Shown here one piece after another: positions 43,130 to 50,774 of a stretch of 64,000 nucleotides of DNA. Below the pieces are notes generated by a model. The model saw nothing but the letters and a program-made list of their open reading frames with translations. It had not been told where the DNA came from and did not search any database. Origin of the DNA: DASXYG01 sp036502625 (GTDB lineage: Bacteria; Actinomycetota; Actinomycetes; Streptosporangiales; Streptosporangiaceae); NCBI GenBank assembly GCA_036502625.1, contig DASXYG010000079.1, forward strand, positions 38,177-102,176, written 5' to 3'. The translations under genes were made by a program, and so were the position numbers. Numbering within the stretch: position 1 is the stretch's first letter; every line of letters begins with the position of its first letter.

Positions 43130-44251
43130 TCAGATGCGTTGTGGGTCGAGGTGGCCGATCGGCAGGTCCGTCGTGGTCGTGGTGATGAGGTCGGCGGCGG
43201 CTTGGCCGATGGCGGGGGACATTTTGAAGCCGTGCCCGGAGAAGCCGCCGAGGACGATCACGTTGGGATGGCCGGGCAGCGGGCCGACGACGGGGTGACC
43301 GTCGGGGGTGTAGCCGTCCATGTGGACGGAGACGCGGTGGGGGTAGTCGTGCAGGCCGGTGAAGTAGGCGTCGGCGATGGAGGAGACGCGGGCCAGGTCG
43401 GCGGGGGCCACGTCCTTGTCGAGTTGTTCGGGTTCGCCGACGGTGCCGTAGCTGCCGACGAGGGCGACCTTGACCGAGCCGCCGTCGAGGGTGGGGATGC
43501 CGAAGACGTCGACGCCGTTGTCCTGGCGGATGAAGATGGGGAACCGGTCGGGCGCGTAGGCGGCCGGGTCGGCGGCACGGAACCAGGTCATCACGATGCG
43601 CCGGATCTCGATGCGGCCCGCGTAGCGGGGCAGTAGCCGGGCCGTCCACGGGCCGGCCGCGACCACGGCATGGCGGACCCGGTACGTGCGGCCGGCCGTG
43701 CGTACGGTCACGCCGCCGCCGTCCGGCGCGAGCTCCTCGACCACCGTGTGCGGATGGATGCGGGCACCGTGGGCGGCGGCGCGCTCGGCGGCGGCGATGA
43801 TCGCGAACTCGGGGCGCAGCACGCCGGCGGCGTGGTCGAGGACGGCGAACTCCTCGTCGCTCAGCACGTGCTGCGGGTACCGTTCGGCCATCTGCGCCCG
43901 GTCGAGGGTCTCGTGCGGAAGATCGAAGCGGCGCACGGACTCCAGCACGTTGGCCATGTGCGGGCTTCCGTCCACTCCGATCATCAGCGCCCCGGTGAGC
44001 GTCAGCAGCGGCTGCCCGCTGTGGCCCTCCAGGTCACGCCATAGGCTCAGCGACCGCTGGAGCAGCGGCACGTACTCGGGTCCCTCCAGGTAGGCGGTGC
44101 GGAAGATGCGCGACTCGCCTCCCGCGGCGGACCGGTCGTGACCGATGCCGAAGCGTTCGAACGCGATCGTGGACAGGCCGGCCTCGGCCAGCCGCCACGC
44201 GGCCATCGCGCCCATCGTCCCGGTTCCGATGACGGCGACGTCGGCGTCCAA
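43130..44251 (-). CDS. FAD-dependent amine oxidase, SolA/MTOX-like (copy 1)
   Basis: A 373-residue flavoprotein of the monomeric sarcosine/N-methyltryptophan oxidase family. It begins VAVIGTGTMGAMAAWRLAEAG, the ADP-binding motif, then GHDRSAAGGESRIFRTAY. The C-terminal GGFSGHGFKMSPAIG is typical. The Cys that binds FAD covalently in classic members is absent: the segment before TPD reads VHMDGYTPDG. It follows a close relative by 20 nt, so the two are a tandem duplication. It should oxidise a secondary amine or N-methyl amino acid; substrate unknown. Confidence 0.88.
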   Translation of the reverse strand: MDADVAVIGTGTMGAMAAWRLAEAGLSTIAFERFGIGHDRSAAGGESRIFRTAYLEGPEYVPLLQRSLSLWRDLEGHSGQPLLTLTGALMIGVDGSPHMANVLESVRRFDLPHETLDRAQMAERYPQHVLSDEEFAVLDHAAGVLRPEFAIIAAAERAAAHGARIHPHTVVEELAPDGGGVTVRTAGRTYRVRHAVVAAGPWTARLLPRYAGRIEIRRIVMTWFRAADPAAYAPDRFPIFIRQDNGVDVFGIPTLDGGSVKVALVGSYGTVGEPEQLDKDVAPADLARVSSIADAYFTGLHDYPHRVSVHMDGYTPDGHPVVGPLPGHPNVIVLGGFSGHGFKMSPAIGQAAADLITTTTTDLPIGHLDPQRI

Positions 44252-44271
44252 TGTGACTCCTCCTTGAATGC

Positions 44272-45435
44272 TCAGCCGGTCAGGCCCAGACGGTCGGCGA
44301 CCGTGCGTACGGGGTGGAAACGCTGCGGGTCGAGGTGGCCGATCGGCAGGGTCGTACCGCCGTCGAGGACCAGCTCGGCGGTCGCGCGGCCGATGGCCGG
44401 GGACATCTTGAAGCCGTGCCCGGAGAAGCCGCCGAGCACGATCACGTTGTCCAGGCCGGGGACCGGCCCGACGAAGGAGTCCTTGTCGGCGGTGTAGCCG
44501 TCCATGTAGACGCCGACCCGTACCGGCTCCGGGTACAGGTCGGGCAGCAGCTCGGCCACCGCGTTACGGATGAGCGCGGTGAGCCGGTCGTCGACGGAAC
44601 GGTCCAGCCGGTCCGGGTCGGCGACGTGGTCCCAGCCGTGGTTGACGGCCACCTTCACGCTCGCCCCGTCCAGGCTGGGCCAGCCGGAGATGTCGTAGTC
44701 GCCGGTCTGCCGGATGAAGATCGGGAAGTTGTCCGTACGGAACCGGCTCACATCGCGGGCCGGGAACCAGGTCATGATCAGCCGCTGCACGTCCAGGCGC
44801 GGGGTGAGGCCGGGCAGCAGCGCGTTCGTCCACGCGCCCGCGGCGACAACGGCCGTACGGGCGCGGATCGTCTCGTCGCCCGCGATGATCGTGACGCCGG
44901 AGGCGTCCGGCTCGATGCGGGTGACGGCCCGGTGCCGTACGACCCGGGCGCCGTGCCGCTCGGCCGCGTCGGCGGCCAGCGTGACGGCCAGCTCGGGCCG
45001 GACGTACCCGGACTCGTGGTCCAGGATGGCGACCTCGCCGTCGCCCAGGGGGTGCTGCGGGTAGCGCCGTCGCATCGCGGCGGGGTCGAGCACCTCGTGC
45101 GCGATGTCGTGATCCTCGATGCTGGCCCGTACGTTGCGCAGGAACGTCGTGTCAGCGCCGCCGATCATCAGGCCGCCGTTCAGCGTGAGCAGGTCGTGGC
45201 CGGTCTCCTCCTCGAGCTCCCGCCACTGGTCCCGCGCGGCGCGCAGCAGCGGCACGTAGTGCGAGCCCTCGAGGTACGCGGTACGGAACAGCCGCGACTC
45301 CCCGCCCGCGCCGGACCGGTCATGCCCCGGGTTGAACCGCTCGATGCCGACGGCCTTCACGCCCCTGCGGGCGAGCTGCCACAGCGTCATGGCGCCCATC
45401 GTTCCGACGCCGATGACGGCGACCTCAGCGTCCAC
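44272..45435 (-). CDS. FAD-dependent amine oxidase, SolA/MTOX-like (copy 2)
   Basis: A 387-residue paralogue of the neighbouring oxidase, with the same start (VAVIGVGTMGAMTLWQLARRG), GHDRSGAGGESRLFRTAYLEGS, and the same end (GGFSGHGFKMSPAIGRATAEL). The covalent-flavin Cys is again absent (VYMDGYTADKD). Its start overlaps the end of the MFS gene by 11 nt. With the MFS carrier and the first oxidase it forms an operon, divergent from a LysR gene. Confidence 0.88.
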   Translation of the reverse strand: MDAEVAVIGVGTMGAMTLWQLARRGVKAVGIERFNPGHDRSGAGGESRLFRTAYLEGSHYVPLLRAARDQWRELEEETGHDLLTLNGGLMIGGADTTFLRNVRASIEDHDIAHEVLDPAAMRRRYPQHPLGDGEVAILDHESGYVRPELAVTLAADAAERHGARVVRHRAVTRIEPDASGVTIIAGDETIRARTAVVAAGAWTNALLPGLTPRLDVQRLIMTWFPARDVSRFRTDNFPIFIRQTGDYDISGWPSLDGASVKVAVNHGWDHVADPDRLDRSVDDRLTALIRNAVAELLPDLYPEPVRVGVYMDGYTADKDSFVGPVPGLDNVIVLGGFSGHGFKMSPAIGRATAELVLDGGTTLPIGHLDPQRFHPVRTVADRLGLTG

Positions 45436-46771
45436 CGGCGACCTCCTTTCTGTGGCCCTCGCCCTCGTAGTACTCGGTGTCGAGCAGCGCCGTCCGCGTC
45501 TCCGGCGCCCAGGCGAGCGTGACGACCAGGCCGACGACCAGCACGATGGTGGCGATCAGCATGGTCAGCCGGTTGCCGAGGTGCTCCAGGGACAGCGGCA
45601 GCAGGAACGTGCCGACGGCCGCGCCGACGCGGCTCATCGAGGCCGCGAAGCCGACGGCCGTGGCGCGGATGTGCGTCGGGAACAGTTCGCTGGGATAGAC
45701 CGTCTCCAGGTTTCCGGAGGCGGAGACGACCAGCGCGAACACCGCGAAGCTGCCGAGTACGAGCGCGGTCGGCGCGTTCGGCACGACCGCGAGCGCGCCC
45801 AGGCAAACGGCCATCACCAGGAACGACACCCACAGGAACAGGCGCCGCGGCAGCATGTTCATGATCACCACGCCGACGACGGCGCCGATGAGCTGGAAAC
45901 CGTTGGTCAGCAGGCCGCCGGTCAGCTCGCCCTTGATCCCCAGCGCGCCGAGCACCTGCGGCGCGAAGGTGAACAGCGCGAAGAACGGCAGCACCTGCGC
46001 GAACCAGAAGATCGACGCGAACGCGGTACGGAGCCGCCAGCGCTTGGTGAACAGCTCCCGTAGAGAGGTCCGCTGCTCCTCCGGTTCCGGTTCGGGCACC
46101 ATCACGTTCGTGCCGAAGTACCGGTGGATGATCGCCCGTGCCTCGTCCACGCGGCCCTTGCCGACCAGCCACCGCGGCGACTCCGGCGTGCCCAGGCGCA
46201 GGCAGAGGACGATCAGCGCGGGTACGGCGCTGGACGCCAGCATCCAGCGCCAGGAGTCCGGGCCGAGGTCGCGGAGCAGGTAGCCGACCACGTACGCGGC
46301 CACGTAACCGAACGTCCAGACGGCGTTCAGGCACGCCATGAGCGGGCCGCGCTGCCTGCGCGGGAGGAACTCGGCGAGCAGCGCCGCGCCGATCGCGTAG
46401 TCGGCGCCGACCGCGATGCCCATGATGAGCCGCAGGGCGAACAACTGCCACGGTTCCTGGACGAAGAACTGGGCCGCCGAGGCGACGACGAACGCGACGA
46501 GGTCGGCGGTGTACATCGTCTGCCGGCCGACGCGGTCGGTGATCGGCCCGAAGACCAGGCTGCCGACGAAGATCCCGGCCAGCGCGGAGGCGCCGATGAG
46601 GCCGTCCCACAGCGAGGACATCCCGACCTGCGGTGACCAGACCGACAGGGCGATGCCGATGATGCCGAGGATGTAGCCGTCGCAGAACATGCCGCCCGTG
46701 GAGTACGCGGTGACACGGATGTGGAAGCGGTTGAGCGGTACGTCGTCCAGCGCGATGGTCCGGTCGGCCAC
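45425..46771 (-). CDS. MFS transporter (sugar-porter/aromatic acid type)
   Basis: A 448-residue, twelve-span major facilitator protein. It has GPITDRVGRQ between TM2 and TM3, the RLIMGIAVGADYAIGAALLAEFLPRRQRG region of TM4-5, and LGTPESPRWLVGKGR after TM6. I chose the GTG at 46771 (CAGGAGGTG upstream); the open frame extends upstream but without MFS sequence. It overlaps the oxidase copy 2 start by 11 nt, so it probably imports that enzyme's substrate. Divergent from LysR. Confidence 0.9.
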   Translation of the reverse strand: MADRTIALDDVPLNRFHIRVTAYSTGGMFCDGYILGIIGIALSVWSPQVGMSSLWDGLIGASALAGIFVGSLVFGPITDRVGRQTMYTADLVAFVVASAAQFFVQEPWQLFALRLIMGIAVGADYAIGAALLAEFLPRRQRGPLMACLNAVWTFGYVAAYVVGYLLRDLGPDSWRWMLASSAVPALIVLCLRLGTPESPRWLVGKGRVDEARAIIHRYFGTNVMVPEPEPEEQRTSLRELFTKRWRLRTAFASIFWFAQVLPFFALFTFAPQVLGALGIKGELTGGLLTNGFQLIGAVVGVVIMNMLPRRLFLWVSFLVMAVCLGALAVVPNAPTALVLGSFAVFALVVSASGNLETVYPSELFPTHIRATAVGFAASMSRVGAAVGTFLLPLSLEHLGNRLTMLIATIVLVVGLVVTLAWAPETRTALLDTEYYEGEGHRKEVAGGR

Positions 46772-46838
46772 TCGGCACCTCCTGGGTGAACGGCGGGGTG
46801 CCCGTAATTGAAGGGCCGGAGCCGACCAGATGTCCAAT

Positions 46839-46862
46839 ATATGGTCGGTTAGGGAGCCATAT
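46839..46862. promoter_or_regulatory. Possible LysR-type operator
   Basis: ATATGG, 12 bp, CCATAT: a dyad with 6-bp arms ending 9 bp before the LysR start, in the gap shared with the divergent MFS operon. It has the T-N11-A character of LysR boxes. Confidence 0.5.
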
Positions 46863-46871
46863 CCTTCGCAT

Positions 46872-47756
46872 ATGAACGTGGATCTGCGCGGCCTGGAGCA
46901 GTTCGTGGCCGTGGCCGAAGAGCTCAGCTTCACCCGTGCCGCGGCCCGGCTCCAGATGGCGCAGCCGCCGCTGAGCCAGGCGATCGCCAAGCTCGAACGG
47001 AGGCTCGGTGTACGGCTATTCGAGCGCGGCAGCCGCCAGGTGAGCCTCACCGCCGCCGGCCGCGTCCTGCTCGTCGAGGCGCGCGCCGTCCTGCGCCGCG
47101 CCGACGAGGCCACCCGCATCGTCGGCCGCGCGGAAGGGAAGTGGCCGCTGCGCATCGGGTCCATCCCGTCGGCCCTGTCCGGTGTGCTCCCCGGTGTGAT
47201 CCCGGGGTTCCGTGCCGAGCACACCGACGTCCTGCCGCTCATCTACGAGATGGAGGAGCGCGACCAGCTCGACGCCCTGCGCCGCCGGGACCTCGACATC
47301 GGCGTGTGCCGCCTCAACTTCCACCCGCCCGACCTGTCCGTCACCCGGTTGCCCGACGAGCGGCTGATCTGCGCCCTGCACGAGACCCATCCCCTCGCCG
47401 GTCGCCGCCGCCTGCGCCTGGCCGAGCTCCGCGACGAGGACTTCGTGAGCTTCCCCCGTGCCAACGCGCCCGTCGCCAACGACGCGGTCATCTCCGCGTG
47501 CGCCGCCTCCGGGTTCACCCCCCGGATCGTCCACGAGGTGGGCGGCGACCAGGCCCTGCTCAGCCTGGTCGCCTGCGACCTGGCCGTCGCCCTCGTCCCC
47601 TCCGCCACCGCGGGCATGCAGATGGCCCACGTCGTCTTCCGCCCTCTCTACGAGCGGTACGCGGTAACCCCGCTCGCCGCCGTACTCCCCGCCCACGACA
47701 TCACCCCCGCCGCGGCCCTGCTCCGCGACCACCTGACCGCATGGACACCCCCGTGA
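46872..47756 (+). CDS. LysR family transcriptional regulator
   Basis: A 294-residue LysR-type regulator. The N-terminal winged HTH (LEQFVAVAEELSFTRAAARLQMAQPPLSQAIAKLE, key residues SFTRAAxxL and PPLSQAI) is followed by the effector-binding domain. The ATG at 46872 starts the normal LysR N-terminus (MNVDLRGLEQF). Divergent from the MFS-oxidase-oxidase operon, which it most likely controls; a dyad in the gap supports this. Confidence 0.92.
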   Translation: MNVDLRGLEQFVAVAEELSFTRAAARLQMAQPPLSQAIAKLERRLGVRLFERGSRQVSLTAAGRVLLVEARAVLRRADEATRIVGRAEGKWPLRIGSIPSALSGVLPGVIPGFRAEHTDVLPLIYEMEERDQLDALRRRDLDIGVCRLNFHPPDLSVTRLPDERLICALHETHPLAGRRRLRLAELRDEDFVSFPRANAPVANDAVISACAASGFTPRIVHEVGGDQALLSLVACDLAVALVPSATAGMQMAHVVFRPLYERYAVTPLAAVLPAHDITPAAALLRDHLTAWTPP

Positions 47757-47946
47757 CGCCCGGCGTCCCCACGCCCGGCGATGGCCCGGCCATGAACACC
47801 GCTATCGCCGAGAACTGGCGCGGCGGCGGCCGGTTCGCCGGCGTCGTCCTCCGGTCGCGGGTAACCGTCGCCGACGCAACCTTGCGCGAGGTGACAGAGA
47901 GTCTCCGTCATCCGGCCGCCGAGCCTCGCCTCGGTGCTCGTCCGCC

Positions 47947-48153
47947 ACGAACGTCAACTCCGCGTTTCACGGCATCCCCGACCTTGATGCGTGGCTGCGC
48001 GTGCATCGGATCGAGCAGCTCGTGGTCTGTGGGATCACCACCAACCACTGCTGTGAAACGACGGCCCGAGTCGCCGGCAACCTCGGCTACGACGCGCGCT
48101 TCGCCCTGGACGGTTTCGGCGCGCTGTCATCGTCTCACCGGCCGGGCCACGTC
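47947..48153 (+). pseudogene. Isochorismatase-family hydrolase remnant
   Basis: Only the middle of an isochorismatase-like cysteine hydrolase is readable: TNVNSAFHGIPDLDAWL, then VVCGITTNHCCETTARVAGNLGYDARFALD. The N-terminal third with the catalytic Asp and Lys is missing, and the C-terminal end runs into the convergent protease gene. The active-site Cys context (TTNHCCETTAR) is kept. The rest of the gap 47757-47946 shows no gene. Confidence 0.7.
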
Positions 48154-49758
48154 CTAGCCGGTCGGCACCTCGCTGAGTCGGACACCTCGGCTCTGGAGTT
48201 CCTTCTCGGTGAGCGTGACCGTTTTGTGCGCAGGGCCGTCCGAGTTGGCCAGCGTGACCGTACGCGCGTTCTCGTCCACGTCGACGACGGCATATGCGTG
48301 CTTGGGCGTGATGCCGCGCGCTTCGTGGTTCTCGATGTCCGACAGCCTGCTCGCCCGCTGGAAACCCACGGCGAACGCGTGGCCGTTACGAAAATCGCGC
48401 GCCATGTCGCTCAGCGAAGGCTTGTCGGTCAGATACTCGACCGGCCTCTTCCCGGTCATCTCCTCGAACGAGTCGAAGAGCGACCCACCGCGGCCCACCC
48501 GTTCATAGCTGCCGTGTCGTTGGGCGAACGCCTTCTCCATGATCGCCGCCCAGGCCGCGCGATCGGCCCCCGCACCGTCCATGGGCACCTCCGGCGTGAC
48601 CGTGACCTTGTGGCCGTCGCCGAAGGTCACGGTCACGGTGCCGTTCGGGTTCTCCTTGATCATTTTCCGGATCAGTGCGGGCGACCGGTCGGCGAGAGCG
48701 GCCATGCCCGCCAGGCACCAGCAGGTGCCGTACGCGCCCCGCTGTACGTCCGCCACCTTCGGGTCGCCGTCGAACATCGGCTTCTTGCTGATGTCGGTCC
48801 AGTGAACGCCCGGGTTCTCGGCCAGGCTGGGATCGATGGCTCGTACCGCGTCCGGTGAGGCGTGCGCGAGGAGATCGGCCTGGGTGTCCGCGGACGCCTG
48901 CCGGTACAGGTCGGCGACCTCGCCCGGCGTCAGCTTGCCGAGGAAGGCGGTCTTGTCCGCGTCGCCGAGCGCCGTGAAGTCGTCGAGGAGACGGCCGGCC
49001 TCGGCTTCGGGGAGCGGCGGATGATGGCCACTGTCCCGCAGCCTCCGGAGGTCCAGCGGCGCCGAATCCGCTTTCTCCGCTTCTTCGGCTGCCCGCGCGG
49101 CGCGGCTCAGGCGGCCGATTTTGTTCAGGCCGGGGATTTTGGTGGGGATGAAGAAGGAGGCCACGTTCGTGGCCAATCGCCCCGTGCCGTGGGCGATCCG
49201 ACCGTGCGTGTAGTCGTCTTTGACCTGGTCGTCGAGGGTCATGTCCTGGAGGAGGCAGCCTCCGAGGATGCCGTTCATCGCGGCGCAGCGGCGAACGTCG
49301 GTGCAGTGGGCTGAGGGGTTGTTGCCGCACCGCACGGCGTCGATGGATGCTCCGCCGGTCTTGCTCCAGAGGTACTTTCCGAGGTTGGCGCCGGTGGTGA
49401 GCGGGTTGGTGGTGACCAGTGCCGCGAGGTCCTTGCCCATGTCCGCGACGGCGCCGCCCGCACCGTCCAGGGTGTTCTTCGTTCCGCTCCAGGCACAGCC
49501 CCAGAAACCGTGACAGCCACCGGAGCTGCCGGAGCCGGCCGGTACCGGCGGCACCTGACCGCTCCGCGGCGAGCCGGATGCCTGGCAGCCGGCCCGGTCG
49601 AGGATCGAGCACACCACGCTCTTGGTCCCGTCCGCCATCCGTGACGGCATGCCGGCCGCGACCAGCGAGCCGACGATCAGCGCGGCCAGCACGATCAGCG
49701 CGACGTACCCCGTAACACTCGCGCCCCGCTCACGGTGGCCCGCCCGGACTCCGCGCAC
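48154..49758 (-). CDS. Calpain-type (C2) cysteine protease with TadE/Flp-like leader
   Basis: A 534-residue protein. The N-terminus, RERGASVTGYVALIVLAALIVG, looks like a TadE/Flp-type membrane leader. A Cys/Gly/Ser-rich region and an Ala-rich helical part follow. Residues ~320-534 resemble a calpain protease domain: NPGVHWTDISKKPMFDGDP, the catalytic Cys in YGTCWCLAGMAALADRSP, the His in PKHAYAVVDVDE and the Asn in TLANSDG. The usual GDCWFLA is here GTCWCLA, with Thr for Asp and an extra Cys. The GTG start has GGAGG about 9 nt upstream. It may be a surface or secreted protease or toxin (inference). Two palindromes stand upstream. Confidence 0.78.
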   Translation of the reverse strand: MRGVRAGHRERGASVTGYVALIVLAALIVGSLVAAGMPSRMADGTKSVVCSILDRAGCQASGSPRSGQVPPVPAGSGSSGGCHGFWGCAWSGTKNTLDGAGGAVADMGKDLAALVTTNPLTTGANLGKYLWSKTGGASIDAVRCGNNPSAHCTDVRRCAAMNGILGGCLLQDMTLDDQVKDDYTHGRIAHGTGRLATNVASFFIPTKIPGLNKIGRLSRAARAAEEAEKADSAPLDLRRLRDSGHHPPLPEAEAGRLLDDFTALGDADKTAFLGKLTPGEVADLYRQASADTQADLLAHASPDAVRAIDPSLAENPGVHWTDISKKPMFDGDPKVADVQRGAYGTCWCLAGMAALADRSPALIRKMIKENPNGTVTVTFGDGHKVTVTPEVPMDGAGADRAAWAAIMEKAFAQRHGSYERVGRGGSLFDSFEEMTGKRPVEYLTDKPSLSDMARDFRNGHAFAVGFQRASRLSDIENHEARGITPKHAYAVVDVDENARTVTLANSDGPAHKTVTLTEKELQSRGVRLSEVPTG

Positions 49759-49776
49759 GCGCCATCGCCTCCGATA

Positions 49777-49792
49777 TTGACCGATCGTTCAG
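49777..49792. promoter_or_regulatory. Imperfect operator palindrome
   Basis: TTGACCGATCGTTCAG, an imperfect form of the perfect palindrome 47 bp away. It lies 19 bp upstream of the calpain gene start. Confidence 0.5.
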
Positions 49793-49823
49793 TACGGGTG
49801 GCCGGGCGAGGCTACCGGATCTA

Positions 49824-49839
49824 TTGACCGATCGGTCAA
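49824..49839. promoter_or_regulatory. Perfect palindromic operator
   Basis: TTGACCGATCGGTCAA, a perfect 16-bp palindrome of TetR/AcrR operator type. With the imperfect copy it flanks the likely promoter of the calpain gene. Confidence 0.55.
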
Positions 49840-49928
49840 TTGGGTGGGCCAGAGAGTCAGTGCACGTTCACGCACAGTCGAGCCTCGAGCTCCTCCTCGC
49901 CCGTGGCGGGAGTCGTGGCGGCCGACCT

Positions 49929-50042
49929 GGCCTGGACCACTACCAGGTCCGCGCCTATCGCGCCTGGTACGCCCACATCACCTTGTCCACGCACCAAGCC
50001 CGCCTCAGCCACTACCGACGACGCGGCTACACGATCACCTAA
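49929..50042 (+). pseudogene. IS701-type transposase fragment
   Basis: The frame reads GLDHYQVRAYRAWYAHITL, matching the conserved end region of IS701-family transposases, then turns into unrelated sequence (STHQARLSHYRRRGYTIT) and stops. The rest of the transposase and the terminal repeats are not visible. A short insertion-sequence scar between the calpain and TetR genes. Confidence 0.65.
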
Positions 50043-50055
50043 AAGCGGTGCAGTA

Positions 50056-50667
50056 CTAGGGCCGGCCGGGGTCCGGGCCGCCGACGGCGCGCCAGACCAG
50101 GCGCGCCGTACGTGTGGGCCAGTTCGCCGGCGGCTCGAGGCCGGCGAGGGCGCGGGCGTACCAAGCGCCGGTGCACAGCGTGACGGCGACCTCCAGGTCG
50201 GCGTCGGGCTCGACGAGGCCGAGCCGCTGAGCGCGCTCAAGGATGGCGCGTATCCGGGTGCGGCGCGGGGCGATGACCCGGGACTGGTAGCGGGCGCGGG
50301 CTTCGGCGGCGGTCGCGTCCTGGAGCATGGTGCCGACCAGCGAGAGCCGGCCGGGCAGTGAGACGCCACGCTGGAAGTCGGCGAGTTCGGCGACCAGGTC
50401 GGCCAGCGGGTCGGTCGTGGCGGACTCGGGACCGGCGGCCGCCGCTGCGAGCAGCGCGTCGGCGGCCAGGCTGGCCTTGTCCGGCCAGCGACGGTAGAGC
50501 GCCTGCCGGGTGGTGCCGGCCTCCTCGGCGATCGCGGCCATGGACATCGCCTCGTAGCCCAGCGTCGACAACTGCCGGTTCGCGGCGGCGAGGACCCGCG
50601 TGTCGATCTTCGGGTCGCGGGCGCGACCCGGGCCGCGACGCTTATCGGCTGGCGCGCTCCAGGACAT
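50056..50667 (-). CDS. TetR family transcriptional regulator
   Basis: A 203-residue TetR-type repressor with a Lys/Arg-rich start and an N-terminal HTH (MSMAAIAEEAGTTRQALYRRWPDKASL). The C-terminal part is typical of the TetR_C ligand domain (TLCTGAWYARAL). I place the start at ATG 50667 (MSWSAPADKRRG). Starting further upstream would cover the palindrome at 50687. Divergent from the CDGSH-haemoglobin gene, which it probably represses. Confidence 0.88.
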   Translation of the reverse strand: MSWSAPADKRRGPGRARDPKIDTRVLAAANRQLSTLGYEAMSMAAIAEEAGTTRQALYRRWPDKASLAADALLAAAAAGPESATTDPLADLVAELADFQRGVSLPGRLSLVGTMLQDATAAEARARYQSRVIAPRRTRIRAILERAQRLGLVEPDADLEVAVTLCTGAWYARALAGLEPPANWPTRTARLVWRAVGGPDPGRP

Positions 50668-50686
50668 GGATGCCAGATTACCAATC

Positions 50687-50704
50687 CAATACTGCATGGT
50701 ATTG
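50687..50704. promoter_or_regulatory. Operator between TetR and CDGSH-globin genes
   Basis: CAATACTGCATGGTATTG: perfect 6-bp arms CAATAC/GTATTG around a near-symmetric centre, in the 107-bp gap between divergent starts. Confidence 0.6.
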
Positions 50705-50774
50705 AAATTGGGCACCCGCCTGGCCGAAGATGTCGTCGGGCATGAGCGCGATCACGAAGGGACGGGCGAGGATC

